In this document: piece after piece, positions 44,571-54,846 of the stretch
How positions within the stretch are numbered: the first letter of the stretch is position 1
How the letters are laid out: the number at the start of each line of letters is the position of its first letter
Origin: Pseudoxanthomonas sp. PXM01
GTDB lineage: Bacteria > Pseudomonadota > Gammaproteobacteria > Xanthomonadales > Xanthomonadaceae
Assembly (NCBI RefSeq): GCF_014851815.1
Contig: NZ_JACVAJ010000001.1
Location: forward strand, 186,001-250,000
DNA length: 64,000 bases
Reading direction: 5' to 3'
Translations under genes and position numbers: made by a program
The notes under the pieces: model-generated
The model's input: the letters and a program-made list of their open reading frames with translations, nothing else
Database searches by the model: none
Told to the model about the DNA's origin: nothing

Positions 44571-44597
44571 AAGGGGGCGCCTGCCCGCGCCCCCTTT
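44571..44597. terminator. Terminator between aroA and the TonB-like gene
   Basis: AAGGGGGCGC pairs with GCGCCCCCTT around a 6-base loop. On the minus strand TTTTCTG follows, so it mainly ends the TonB-like gene at 44626. It may work on the plus strand for aroA as well. Confidence 0.82.
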
Positions 44598-44625
44598 CCC
44601 TTCCTCGTCGGTGGTGCGTGACGCG

Positions 44626-45192
44626 TTAGATCGGCTTGAAGTCGACCGGGACCTTCACGCTGGTCGCGATGGCCTTGCCGTTGCGCATGGCCGGCTCGAA
44701 GCGCCACTGCTTCACGGCGCTCAGGGCCGCACGGTCGAGGTCACGCGCGCCGCTGCGCTCGACCACGCTGACGTTGACCGGATTGCCCTGCGCATCCACC
44801 TCGGCCAGCACCACGACGGTGCCGCCGACGCCGGCACGCAGCATCGAAGCGGGATACTTCGGCTCGGCGTTGCCGGCCAGCGGGCGGGCATCGCGGCTGA
44901 TCGGGGCCGGGCGGTTGGCGGCGGCACGCTCGGCGCGCGCCTTCTCGGCGCTGGCCGTCGCACGCTCGTTGGCAGGCGTGGTGGCGGCCGGATCGTCGAT
45001 CACGTTGCCAGGCACGGTCGCGACCGAGGCGCCGGTAGGCGCACGCGACTGGCTCCACCAGATCAGGCCGCCGGCGGTCACCGCGAAGGCGAGCAACAGC
45101 AGCAGGACGGGCGAGGTGGTGCGGCGCGGTTCGACCGTGGTGTCTTCGATCGTATCGGTGGCGCGGTATTCGTTGTTGGTGGGCATCGACAT
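44626..45192 (-). CDS. TonB-family energy transducer-like protein 1
   Basis: A 188-residue protein with a cytoplasmic start, one transmembrane helix (about 29-47), an Ala-rich periplasmic linker and a C-terminal TonB domain (about 108-186, AEPKYPASMLRAGVGGTVVVL). It lacks the Pro-Lys repeats of classical TonB and is shorter. It probably links the proton motive force to an outer membrane receptor, or is a TonB-like structural protein. No ExbB/ExbD gene is adjacent. A similar protein is encoded at 45730. Confidence 0.85.
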   Translation of the reverse strand: MSMPTNNEYRATDTIEDTTVEPRRTTSPVLLLLLAFAVTAGGLIWWSQSRAPTGASVATVPGNVIDDPAATTPANERATASAEKARAERAAANRPAPISRDARPLAGNAEPKYPASMLRAGVGGTVVVLAEVDAQGNPVNVSVVERSGARDLDRAALSAVKQWRFEPAMRNGKAIATSVKVPVDFKPI

Positions 45193-45344
45193 GTGAACCT
45201 CCGTTTCGCGTTGTGGGTTCCGCGTTGGAACGGTGCCGAGTCTTTGCGCGACGATGTTTGCGATGCGTGATTGGGCGATGAAGCGAGCGGGATTGAGTTC
45301 AGGTATTCGAACCGACGTTCATGTGCGTGCAGATCGCGTGCAGA

Positions 45345-47769
<2,425 letters not shown>

Positions 47770-47771
47770 GT

Positions 47772-47994
47772 CCTTCTCCCCGCACACGGGGAAGGCGGCA
47801 AACATTCCTTTTCCCCGCAAGCGGGGAGAAGGTGCCCGAAGGGCGGATGAGGGGCAGCTCTTCGTGCAGAAGCCTCCGTCTCGCAGCCCGTTGCTGATCG
47901 AACGTCGAATGTCACCGCGAGCCGCCGGCATGCCGCCTCCGCTCGCCCCTCACCCGCCTTCGGCACCCTCTCCCCGCTGTGCAGGGAGAGGGGA
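47772..47994. repeat. Compound palindromic intergenic repeat
   Basis: CCTTCTCCCCGC-type arms occur at 47772-47794 and near 47805-47830, and their inverted relatives (CACCCGCC...CTCTCCCCGC) near 47948-47994. The whole is a long inverted repeat between the convergent serS and azoR genes. No protein-coding sign is visible in the 307-bp gap. Confidence 0.75.
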
Positions 47995-48018
47995 GTGAAC
48001 CCGCCTTCTACTCACCAG

Positions 48019-48046
48019 AAAGAAAACGGCCCGCTTGCGCGGGCCG
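48019..48046 (-). terminator. Terminator of azoR
   Basis: On the minus strand CGGCCCGC-GCAA-GCGGGCCG is followed by TTTTCTTTC. It lies about 30 bp after the azoR stop. Confidence 0.9.
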
Positions 48047-48076
48047 AACGGAGAGGAGTTGCGGGTACTTGGTAAC

Positions 48077-48655
48077 TCAGGCGGCCTGGCGCAGCGGGGT
48101 GGGAATGCTGGCCAGCGCGGCTTCGATGGCCTGCGCCTTGTGCTCGGGCGAGTAGGCCACGCGCTCGGCGCGGATGAACTCGACGTCGGTGATGCCGAGG
48201 AAGGCGAAGACCTGCTTGATGTACGGCGCCACGAAGTCGATCGCGGTGCCGGCGTATTCGCCGCCACTGGCCTCGGCCACGATGACCTTCTTGCCGCCGA
48301 CCAGGCCCACCGGGCCGTTCTCGGTGTACTTGAAGGTGCGGCCGGCCACGGCCACGCGGTCGATCCAGGCTTTCAGCGTGGACGGCACGCCGAAGTTGTA
48401 GCGGGGCACGCCCAGCACGATGACGTCGGCGGCCAGGAATTGCTGCATGGCGGCCTCGCTGGCTTGTGCGGCGGCGGCATCGCCCCCACCCAGTACGGCA
48501 TTGGTCAGGTGGGCCAGCGGGTCGGCGTCGAGGTCGCGGTAGGTGACCTCCAGCCCGGGCACGCTGTCCTGCCAACGGGCTACGATGGCGGCGGTCAGTT
48601 GTCGGCTGACGGAGTTGGCGGCCAGCGCGCTGCTGTCGATGTGCAATAGTTTCAC
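48077..48655 (-). CDS. azoR: FMN-dependent NADH:quinone/azo oxidoreductase
   Basis: A 192-residue flavodoxin-fold enzyme of the AzoR family that reduces quinones and azo compounds with NADH. LLHIDSSALAANSVSRQL (about 3-20) is the FMN phosphate-binding start, and PRYNFGVPSTLKAWIDRV (about 84-101) and EASGGEYAG are family blocks. GTG at 48655 has GGAG upstream and gives the usual MKLLHIDSS start. It is divergent from a LysR regulator, which probably controls it in response to electrophiles. Confidence 0.93.
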   Translation of the reverse strand: MKLLHIDSSALAANSVSRQLTAAIVARWQDSVPGLEVTYRDLDADPLAHLTNAVLGGGDAAAAQASEAAMQQFLAADVIVLGVPRYNFGVPSTLKAWIDRVAVAGRTFKYTENGPVGLVGGKKVIVAEASGGEYAGTAIDFVAPYIKQVFAFLGITDVEFIRAERVAYSPEHKAQAIEAALASIPTPLRQAA

Positions 48656-48771
48656 GGTGGTTCTCCAGTCGGATGCGGCCAGTGCCGCCTTGGAGATCAC
48701 TGTAGGTCGTTGCATTAATGGGATAAACGTGGTCTAACGTCACTGATTGTTCTAAAGGCGGAATTATAGTC

Positions 48772-49779
48772 ATGCAGCACGACCTCAACGACCTCTATTA
48801 CTTCGCCATGGTGGTGGACCACGGCGGCTTCGCCGCGGCCGAGCGTGCCCTGGGCATTCCCAAGTCCCGACTGAGCCGGCGCATCAGCCAGCTGGAAACC
48901 GACCTGGGCGTGCGCCTGCTGCAGCGCTCGACGCGCCGCTTCGCGGTGACCGACGTCGGCACCAGCGTGCACCGCCATGCGCAGACGATGCTGGCCGAAG
49001 CGCAGGCCGCGCGCGAAGTGGTCGACCGCCTCAGTGCGGAACCGCGCGGCGTCGTGCGTGTCAGCGTGCCGGTGGCGGTGGCGCAGATGCAGTTGCCGAA
49101 GATCCTGCCGGCCTTCCTCGACAAGTACCCGAAGGTGCGGCTGCAGCTGCACGTCAACAACCGCCGGGTCGACATCATCAATGAGGGCTACGACGTGGCG
49201 CTGCGCGTGCGCGCCAAGCTCGACGACGACGGCAGCCTGGTGATGCGCAGCTTCGGCCAGATCCAGGAACTGCTGGTCGCCAGCCCGAAGTACCTCAACC
49301 GCGCCGGTCGCCCGAAGGTGCCGGAAGACCTGGCCGAGCACGTCACGCTGAGCATCAGCGAAGACGAGGCTCGCCAGCGCTGGGAACTGCACGGCCCGAA
49401 CGGCGAGGTGCGCCGGATCGAACTGAATCCGCGCCTGGCCGGCTTCGATTTCCCGTTGCTGCAGTCGATGGCGAAGGACGGTTACGGCATCACGCTGCTG
49501 CCGGAGACAGTGTGCGCGGAAGCCGTGCGCAAGGGCGAGCTGGAAGTAGTGCTGCCGGAATGGAGCCTGCCGCAGGGCATCTGCCACGCGGTGTTCGCGT
49601 CGCGCCGGGGCCTGTTGCCGGCGGTGCGGGTGTTCATCGATTTCCTGGCCGAGCATCTGCCGCAGCAGATCGAGTCGTCGCGGCTGGATTGCGGTGGCAA
49701 GTGTGCGGAGGAGAAGGAGAAGGCCATCGCGATGGCCATCGACAACACCAAGGCCGCCAAGGTGAAGAAGGCCTCGTAA
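48772..49779 (+). CDS. LysR family regulator divergent from azoR
   Basis: A 335-residue regulator. The winged helix-turn-helix is at 5-65 (YYFAMVVDHGGFAAAERALGIPKSRLSRRISQLE), and the two-lobed effector domain at 90-295. The C-terminal 30 residues (CGGKCAEEKEKAIAM, then a Lys/Ala tail) are an unusual extension with two closely spaced Cys, which could be redox-sensitive. It resembles regulators of quinone-responsive reductases. The 116-bp divergent region with azoR is AT-rich and should hold both promoters. Confidence 0.92.
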   Translation: MQHDLNDLYYFAMVVDHGGFAAAERALGIPKSRLSRRISQLETDLGVRLLQRSTRRFAVTDVGTSVHRHAQTMLAEAQAAREVVDRLSAEPRGVVRVSVPVAVAQMQLPKILPAFLDKYPKVRLQLHVNNRRVDIINEGYDVALRVRAKLDDDGSLVMRSFGQIQELLVASPKYLNRAGRPKVPEDLAEHVTLSISEDEARQRWELHGPNGEVRRIELNPRLAGFDFPLLQSMAKDGYGITLLPETVCAEAVRKGELEVVLPEWSLPQGICHAVFASRRGLLPAVRVFIDFLAEHLPQQIESSRLDCGGKCAEEKEKAIAMAIDNTKAAKVKKAS

Positions 49780-49892
49780 GCCACGGCGGCGGGGTTCGTG
49801 CGAAAATGCGCCACGGCCTGCAACGGGCCGGGCGCGCTGCCGGGGTAGGGCGGCGAGGCACCGCGACGGCGTCGCGGGCAGTTCCAGAAAAC

Positions 49893-49982
49893 GGAGAGAT
49901 GGCCGAGCGGTTTAAGGCAGCAGTCTTGAAAACTGCCGTAGGTGTAAGCCTACCGTGGGTTCGAATCCCACTCTCTCCGCCA
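49893..49982 (+). tRNA. tRNA-Ser (anticodon TGA)
   Basis: A complete 90-nt class II tRNA with encoded CCA. The acceptor stem pairs GGAGAGA with TCTCTCC. The anticodon loop CTTGAAA gives TGA, the variable arm is long as in serine tRNAs, and the T arm has GGTTCGAATCC. An accessory, AT-rich patch begins directly downstream. I found no second copy of the tRNA 3' end nearby that would mark an integrated element. Confidence 0.97.
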
Positions 49983-50000
49983 CTTCGATAACCATGAAAC

Positions 50001-50089
50001 GTAGGATGGGTGGAGCGTAGCGATACCCATCGTTTCCATGTGCCGGATCGTCAGCGATGATGGGTATCGCTGCGCTCAACCCATCCTAC
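50001..50089. repeat. Inverted pair of GTAGGATGGG-type REP elements
   Basis: GTAGGATGGGTGGAGCG... (50001-50031) and its inverted partner (50059-50089) lie 19 bp after tRNA-Ser. They belong to the same family as the elements at 51257, 51386, 52165, 54815 and 55467, two of which flank a REP-associated transposase gene. Confidence 0.92.
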
Positions 50090-50203
50090 TGGCTAGAGAG
50101 TGCAATCAAGCGGACATACTTCTGAAAGCGAGAAATCGATGACGATTGGGGTAAGTGAAGAGCACCTTCGGTAAGCTTTATCGGCAGTCTTTTGAGATAG
50201 CAA

Positions 50204-51121
50204 TTAACCTAGCGGCACTCCCAAAAAGATACCTAAGGGCGTGAGGAGTGGATAGAGCTTCGGTAGGAGGTCTGCGGCTATAGCGCTTCCCGTAGCACTT
50301 TCGAGCACTGTCCGAAGTGAAGACAACGAGTCTCGCAAGATGCTTCGCTTGGGTGAGCCGGACTCAATCTGAGTAAGTATGGTTTTTGCATCAGCTGCTG
50401 CGATTTTCTCAGAGCTCTTATCCAATTCCCCTGCTCGCGCCAAAATTAACTGCATTAGTGACTTCAATGCATCAAGGTCGATTTCGTTCTCTTGATTTTG
50501 TCGGCCACCGGAGTGCTGCTGGATCTGAGAGTGACTCATTGTTCCTATGTTGTTCGTAGTGATGATCACGTTGCTTTGCGCAGCCTGCGTCACCTCTTTG
50601 CGTGTAAAAGTAAGTCCATCTCCCTTCACGCCTCGCCCTTCAAGCTCGAGTGCCCAATCAAGCACTCGATTTCTAGTTGCTTCAAGTGGTCGCAAAAGCG
50701 CTGACCTGGGTAGCTGGATAGCAATTTCTGTGTCGCTACCGATTGCTTCGCAAATTGCTTGTCGCTTCCCGGGAGGAACACTCATCATGATGAATCCGTC
50801 GCGGGCGTCCGATATTCCTTCTTCGAGTTCACGCACTGACTGGCGAAAAGCAGTTCGGTCCGCTAGAGATGAGATTTCTGGATTCTGAAAGAAAACAGGC
50901 TTCCAACTGCCGTCCCAATCTTTGGCCTGCAGCCTGCCTACAACTTCGCGATACGCAGGGAGGTCTACATCGTTCGGATACCCGTTAAGCTCGTAGCCAA
51001 CCCATTGTTCAATGTCTGGTAGCTCAAGGCGGCGTGAAGCGACCTTAACTTTTCTCAGTAAATCGGCCAATGGCGTGTCTTTATCCATCGCTGCATTGAC
51101 AATTTCATCGATGAGGCCCAC
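50204..51121 (-). CDS. AbiTii-domain protein, candidate phage-defence factor
   Basis: A 305-residue protein. The N-terminal 190 residues match the AbiTii domain pattern as I know it: a LIDEIVNAAMDKDTPLADLLRK start, WVGYELNGYPNDVDLPAYR, a middle with PGKRQAICEAI, and VLDWALELEGRGVKGDGLTF. A linker (NNIGTMSHSQIQQHSGG) and a helical C-terminal part end in a hydrophobic segment (about 283-303). AbiTii proteins are associated with abortive infection, but the mechanism is not known. GTG start with AAGGAGG before it. GC content is clearly lower than the surroundings, a sign of transfer, and it sits beside a tRNA gene. Confidence 0.72.
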   Translation of the reverse strand: MGLIDEIVNAAMDKDTPLADLLRKVKVASRRLELPDIEQWVGYELNGYPNDVDLPAYREVVGRLQAKDWDGSWKPVFFQNPEISSLADRTAFRQSVRELEEGISDARDGFIMMSVPPGKRQAICEAIGSDTEIAIQLPRSALLRPLEATRNRVLDWALELEGRGVKGDGLTFTRKEVTQAAQSNVIITTNNIGTMSHSQIQQHSGGRQNQENEIDLDALKSLMQLILARAGELDKSSEKIAAADAKTILTQIESGSPKRSILRDSLSSLRTVLESATGSAIAADLLPKLYPLLTPLGIFLGVPLG

Positions 51122-51256
51122 AGAACCTCCTTATTGATTATTGGAGTTTTAACGATATTTAAAAGTAAGCGCGGATGCGAAATGCTGATTGCGATGACCT
51201 TTCCATTATCGGGCGCAAAGCTTCGATCTCAGAAATATAGAGCAGCAGCTTAGCCG
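51122..51256. other. AT-rich upstream region of the AbiTii gene
   Basis: This 135-bp stretch is the most AT-rich part of the window and contains the ribosome site AAGGAGG and probably the promoter (several TAAAA/TATTT boxes). I cannot pick a single -10/-35 pair with confidence. Confidence 0.45.
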
Positions 51257-51286
51257 GTAGGATGGGTTGAGCGAAGCGATACCCAT
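51257..51286 (+). repeat. GTAGGATGGG-type REP element
   Basis: A single element with the GTAG head and the GCGAAGCGATACCCAT end. It is followed without a gap by a decayed 3' end of a REP-associated transposase gene. Confidence 0.88.
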
Positions 51287-51382
51287 GAAACCGGCTCCCC
51301 GAAGCCGGCCTCACCAGATTCCGCACAGCCCCAATCCATCGCTAGCCTTCCGTCGCCGACAAACCGATGGAACGTCGAATAG
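51287..51382 (-). pseudogene. Decayed 3' end of a REP-associated tyrosine transposase gene, copy A
   Basis: On the minus strand the sequence encodes YSTFHRFVGDGRLAMDWGC, which matches YSTFHRFVREGLLSSDWGC at the C-terminus of the intact transposase at 54844-55377. Only about 95 bp of the gene remain, directly joined to a REP on each side. No start codon or catalytic part is present. Confidence 0.85.
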
Positions 51383-51385
51383 CCC

Positions 51386-51416
51386 GTAGGATGGGTTGAG
51401 CGCAGCGATACCCATC
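51386..51416 (+). repeat. GTAGGATGGG-type REP element
   Basis: The second REP of this cluster, in the same orientation as the one at 51257. It lies between two decayed transposase ends. Confidence 0.88.
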
Positions 51417-51505
51417 TCTGACGCTCTCCGAAACCCGCCTCATATCCGTCCCGGCCACAATTCTCCCAGCATCCCATCGCGCGCGGACCGATGGAATGCC
51501 GAGTT
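51417..51505 (-). pseudogene. Decayed 3' end of a REP-associated tyrosine transposase gene, copy B
   Basis: An older relic than copy A. GGACCGATGGAATGCCGAGT corresponds to the stretch around AAACCGATGGAACGTCGAAT in the intact gene, and the downstream bases resemble copy A at reduced identity. The reading frame is broken. Confidence 0.65.
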
Positions 51506-51534
51506 TCGGCGGGCCTGATTGGCCGCGATGAAGG

Positions 51535-51569
51535 GTAGAGTGGCTTCGCCGTTGAACGCCGCTTCGCTC
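51535..51569 (+). repeat. Direct repeat flanking an orphan gene, left copy
   Basis: GTAGAGTGGCTTCGCCGTTG and the following GAACGCCGCTTCGCTC recur with few changes at 52141-52176. The two copies bracket the gene at 51585-52097. The GTAG head suggests they are REP-derived. Confidence 0.7.
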
Positions 51570-51584
51570 CCCTCATTCTGCGTA

Positions 51585-52097
51585 CTATCGCCTCTTCGCG
51601 TTGACCACCAACGTCTCATCCAAGGAGTCGCCTAGGCATGCCAGCACGTGCAACCCAAGTTGCTCGTCGGTGCAGTTCTTAGGCAGCGGTGAGTACTCTT
51701 TGTCGAGAGGTTTGCCGCTGGTTCCTTTGCTTACCCACGCCGTGAGGTCGTAATTCTGGTCATCGGGCCAGTCCTCACTGCTGACACTCCCGGATTCCCT
51801 GTCCGCCTTGTTCAAGTCCTTGTTCTTTATGTCGAGCGCCCGGGATACGGGCTCCCCGAGCGGCGCGTACACCTGCTCGAACTCCTCCCATTCGACCCAT
51901 GGCAGCGACATGCCTATTGCATGGCGAATCGATTTTCCGAAGTCCTGTGGGCTGAGATCCGTCAGGTCGAATCTCGCTTCCAGGCGAAGCGGCGTATTCC
52001 CCAGCCTATTGACCAGCATCCTCGAAAAAATATAGACGTGATCTCGAAAGAGCTTTATGTGTGCAGCGTGGCAACGAAGTGATGTGCTGGTGCTCAT
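51585..52097 (-). CDS. Orphan protein of unknown function
   Basis: A 170-residue cytoplasmic protein, acidic and without membrane segments or known motifs. It has a run of Asp/Glu/Asn (SVSSEDWPDDQNYDL) near 115-130 and ends NAKRR. ATG at 52097 is chosen as the first Met after a repeat-derived stretch; the ribosome site is weak. The gene is bracketed by direct repeats and REP elements and has somewhat lower GC than core genes, so it may be acquired. Small orphan proteins in such places include immunity proteins, but I see no supporting motif. Confidence 0.6.
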   Translation of the reverse strand: MSTSTSLRCHAAHIKLFRDHVYIFSRMLVNRLGNTPLRLEARFDLTDLSPQDFGKSIRHAIGMSLPWVEWEEFEQVYAPLGEPVSRALDIKNKDLNKADRESGSVSSEDWPDDQNYDLTAWVSKGTSGKPLDKEYSPLPKNCTDEQLGLHVLACLGDSLDETLVVNAKRR

Positions 52098-52140
52098 CGG
52101 CAGGTTCCAGTTCCGTGGTTTCTGATCGGTCGCGACGATG

Positions 52141-52187
52141 GTAGAGGGGCTTCGCCGTTGAAAGCCGCTTTGCTCAACCCATCCTAC
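52141..52187. repeat. Direct repeat flanking an orphan gene, right copy, merging into a REP
   Basis: GTAGAGGGGCTTCGCCGTTG and the next 16 bases copy 51535-51569. The end runs into an inverted GTAGGATGGG-type REP (CAACCCATCCTAC, to 52187). Confidence 0.75.
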
Positions 52188-52260
52188 GACCATTCGGTAG
52201 GCGGACCCTGGTCCGTGAGTCCGCTAGACTCCAGCCACGCCTAAACAAGACACCACCCAC

Positions 52261-52542
52261 ATGGCCCTGACGCCCACCCCCCTCACCGCCGCCATCGCCG
52301 GCGTCTTCGCCGGTGTCGCCATGTCGTTGATCTGGCCGAAGCTGGGGGACGAGACGATGTACTGGGTGTTCGCGTTCCTGCTGGTGATCGCGCTGCCCAT
52401 GCACGTGCTGGTCGTGGGTACCAAACCCATGCAGACCGCCGAGGGCAGGGCGGGCATCGATGCCGCCGTGCTCAAGCGCGTCGCCATCTGGCTGGTGGCC
52501 GGCATCGCCAGCGTCGCCCTGATGAAGATCGTCACCGCCTGA
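52261..52542 (+). CDS. Small inner membrane protein of unknown function
   Basis: A 93-residue protein with three predicted membrane helices (about 8-24, 33-52 and 72-91) and a short polar loop with TKPMQTAEGRAGIDAAVLKR. The composition is normal for the genome. No ribosome site is obvious before the ATG. No family recognised. It lies 150 bp before the sodA group in the same direction. Confidence 0.65.
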   Translation: MALTPTPLTAAIAGVFAGVAMSLIWPKLGDETMYWVFAFLLVIALPMHVLVVGTKPMQTAEGRAGIDAAVLKRVAIWLVAGIASVALMKIVTA

Positions 52543-52694
52543 CACCCCGCGTGCGCCGCGCACGCACACGATACGCAGCGTCCTGAACCTGCCGCGCCGC
52601 CCCGACTGGACGATGGGCCGCGCACCTGCCTATCATCGTCCTGCCTGATTACGCATGCATACGCAAAGGGCCCCTTGGAATCGAGGAGCCAGCC

Positions 52695-53189
52695 ATGCGT
52701 GGGCACACCCCCGTCTCGACACATCCGACGCCGCAGAGCGCCGAAGGCCTCGCGCAGTGGCGCCGGCTGACACGGCAGGGCAACACCGCCTTCGCCGCCG
52801 GCCGGCTGGACCTAGCCGCCCTCGACTACACCCGCGCCCTCCAGCTCGCCACTACGCTCGCGTCCGGTGCCGCACTGACCGCCACGCCCGACGACTGCCT
52901 CGCCGCCCTCGTCGTGGCGCACCACAACCTCGCCGATACCCACGAACGCCGCGGCGATGACAGCGCCGCGCTCGACCACCTGTGCGCTGCGCATGACGCG
53001 CTGATGCGCATCGCCTGCGATGCCGGCGCGCGCGACGACGTCCGCCTGCACGCCATCCGCCACCTGACCGAAGCCCGCATCGCGCTGCTGCACTGGCAGC
53101 GCACACACGGCCACTGCACGCGCACCGACGCCCTGCTGTGCGCCAGCGCCACCGTCGCCTTCTCGCCGTTCGACGGCGCCCGTCACTGA
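52695..53189 (+). CDS. TPR-like protein preceding sodA
   Basis: A 164-residue soluble helical protein. Residues 20-100 resemble two tetratricopeptide units ([23 protein letters not shown], then [21 protein letters not shown]). GAGGAG precedes the ATG. It ends 29 bp before sodA in the same direction, so cotranscription is likely. The role is unknown; proteins of this kind occur next to superoxide dismutase genes in related bacteria, which I recall but cannot verify here. Confidence 0.75.
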   Translation: MRGHTPVSTHPTPQSAEGLAQWRRLTRQGNTAFAAGRLDLAALDYTRALQLATTLASGAALTATPDDCLAALVVAHHNLADTHERRGDDSAALDHLCAAHDALMRIACDAGARDDVRLHAIRHLTEARIALLHWQRTHGHCTRTDALLCASATVAFSPFDGARH

Positions 53190-53218
53190 TCCCGACTTTT
53201 CCCCCGGAGACCCCGACC

Positions 53219-53851
53219 ATGCCGCACACGCTGCCCGCCCTGCCTTACGCCTACGACGCCCTGGAACCGCACATCGATGCGCAGACCATGGAGATCCACC
53301 ACAGCAAGCACCACCAGACCTACATCACCAACCTCAACAACGCGGTGAAGGACACGCCGTACGCAGACACATCTGTCGAGGAACTGATCGCCGACCTTTC
53401 CAAGCTGCCCGCCGCGCTGCAACTGCCGGTACGCAACAACGGCGGCGGCCACGCAAACCACAGCCTGTTCTGGACGGTGATGGCGCCGGCCGGCGAGGGC
53501 GGTGGCGGCGCACCGACCGGAGCGCTGGCGGCGGCGATCGACAAGGACCTCGGTGGCCTCGACGCCTTCAAGGAGGCCTTCACCAAGGCCGCGCTGACCC
53601 GCTTCGGCAGCGGCTGGGCGTGGCTGGTGGTCGGAAGCGACGGTCGCCTGTCGGTCGAGAGCAGCGGCAACCAGGACAGCCCGCTGATGGCCGGCATCGG
53701 CTCCGGCGGCACGCCCATCCTCGGCCTGGACGTGTGGGAACACGCCTACTACCTGAAGTACCAGAACCGCCGCCCCGACTACATCGCGGCGTTCTACAAC
53801 GTCGTCCGCTGGGACGAAGTGGCGAGGCGTCATGCCGAAGCCGGACGCTGA
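53219..53851 (+). CDS. sodA: Manganese-type superoxide dismutase
   Basis: A 210-residue cytoplasmic enzyme that converts superoxide to peroxide and oxygen. The metal ligands are His in [12 protein letters not shown] (near 27), His in [10 protein letters not shown] (near 82), and Asp and His in [18 protein letters not shown] (near 168-172). GNQDSPLM is the Mn-type or cambialistic signature. A Gly-rich insertion, GEGGGGAP, follows the second ligand. Its end overlaps the ZIP transporter gene by 20 bp. Confidence 0.96.
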   Translation: MPHTLPALPYAYDALEPHIDAQTMEIHHSKHHQTYITNLNNAVKDTPYADTSVEELIADLSKLPAALQLPVRNNGGGHANHSLFWTVMAPAGEGGGGAPTGALAAAIDKDLGGLDAFKEAFTKAALTRFGSGWAWLVVGSDGRLSVESSGNQDSPLMAGIGSGGTPILGLDVWEHAYYLKYQNRRPDYIAAFYNVVRWDEVARRHAEAGR

Positions 53852-54767
53852 CGCGCCCTTGGGTGGCCTGAAGGCGCCACAGCCGCTGCGCGCGCGCGAC
53901 CTGCGCCGCGCGCTCGGCATCGCCATTCTCGTGCTCGGCGTGATCGCGCTGGGCTGGAACTTCTGGCAGTTCGTCAACAGCTCGCCGGTGATCCGCGACG
54001 CCTTCATGGGCGGCTCGGTCGCGGCGACGGCGACCGCGCTGGGCGCGTTGCCGGTGCTGTTCTCGCAGAACCTGTCCACGCGTACGCAGGACACGCTGCT
54101 CGGCTTCGGCGCCGGCGTAATGCTGGCCGCGTGCGCGTTCTCGCTGATCATGCCCGGGCTGGACGCGGCGCAGGGCACGCCGCTGTTCGGTGGCGGCGAA
54201 GCGGCAGCGAGTGCGCTGATCGGGCTGGCGATCCTGCTGGGCGGCGGCGTGATGATGGCGCTCGACCGGTTGCTGCCGCACGAGCACTTCATCAAGGGCA
54301 GGGAAGGACAGGTCTCGGAGAAGCTGCGGCGCACCTGGCTGTTCGTGTTCGCCATCGCCCTGCACAACCTGCCGGAAGGCCTCGCCATCGGCGTGGGCTA
54401 TGCGGGAAACGACGGCGTGGCACGCGCGAACGCACTGGCCATCGGCATCGCGTTGCAGGACGTGCCGGAAGGCCTCGTCGTCGCGGTCGCGCTGCTGTCA
54501 GCGGGCTACAAGCGCTGGCTGTCGGTGTTCATCGGGGCCGCCAGCGGCCTGGTCGAACCGCTGGGTGCCGTGCTCGGCGCATCGGTGGCCGCGCACTCGC
54601 AACTGATGCTGCCGTGGGGCTTGGGCTTCGCCGCCGGCGCCATGCTGTTCGTGATCAGTCACGAGATCATCCCCGAGTCCCATCGCAAGGGCCACGAGAG
54701 CTTCGCCACCACCGGCCTGATGATCGGCTTCGTGCTGATGATGGTGCTGGATACGGCGTTGGGGTGA
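53832..54767 (+). CDS. ZIP family divalent metal transporter
   Basis: A 311-residue protein with about eight membrane helices. The two metal-binding helices carry [10 protein letters not shown] and [10 protein letters not shown], as in bacterial ZIP proteins, and an [13 protein letters not shown] segment follows. The first His of the second motif is replaced by Asp (QD rather than HN), a change that can alter metal choice. The start lies 20 bp inside sodA, so the two are translationally linked. Supply of manganese to the dismutase is a plausible role; zinc or iron are alternatives. Confidence 0.9.
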   Translation: MPKPDADAPLGGLKAPQPLRARDLRRALGIAILVLGVIALGWNFWQFVNSSPVIRDAFMGGSVAATATALGALPVLFSQNLSTRTQDTLLGFGAGVMLAACAFSLIMPGLDAAQGTPLFGGGEAAASALIGLAILLGGGVMMALDRLLPHEHFIKGREGQVSEKLRRTWLFVFAIALHNLPEGLAIGVGYAGNDGVARANALAIGIALQDVPEGLVVAVALLSAGYKRWLSVFIGAASGLVEPLGAVLGASVAAHSQLMLPWGLGFAAGAMLFVISHEIIPESHRKGHESFATTGLMIGFVLMMVLDTALG

Positions 54768-54814
54768 TCCCACCGCCGTCCACACAACCCACGTCGCGAC
54801 GTCAACGGGACTAC

Positions 54815-54846
54815 GTAGGATGGGTGGAGCGAAGCGATACCCATCA
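54815..54846 (+). repeat. GTAGGATGGG-type REP element at the 3' side of the transposase gene
   Basis: The element ends in CCCATCA, and the last three bases are the stop codon of the transposase gene read on the minus strand. Together with the inverted copy at 55467-55497 it brackets the gene. Confidence 0.92.

Noticed and set aside
51250-51576. A minus-strand frame of 108 codons as a gene
   Set aside because: Its translation is made of two transposase C-terminal stubs and REP sequence (repeated WVSLRSTHP), so it is a relic.
49893-52200. Integrated mobile island with attachment sites at tRNA-Ser
   Set aside because: The patch has foreign-looking composition, but I found no repeat of the tRNA 3' end and no integrase gene. 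I report an accessory patch, not a defined island.
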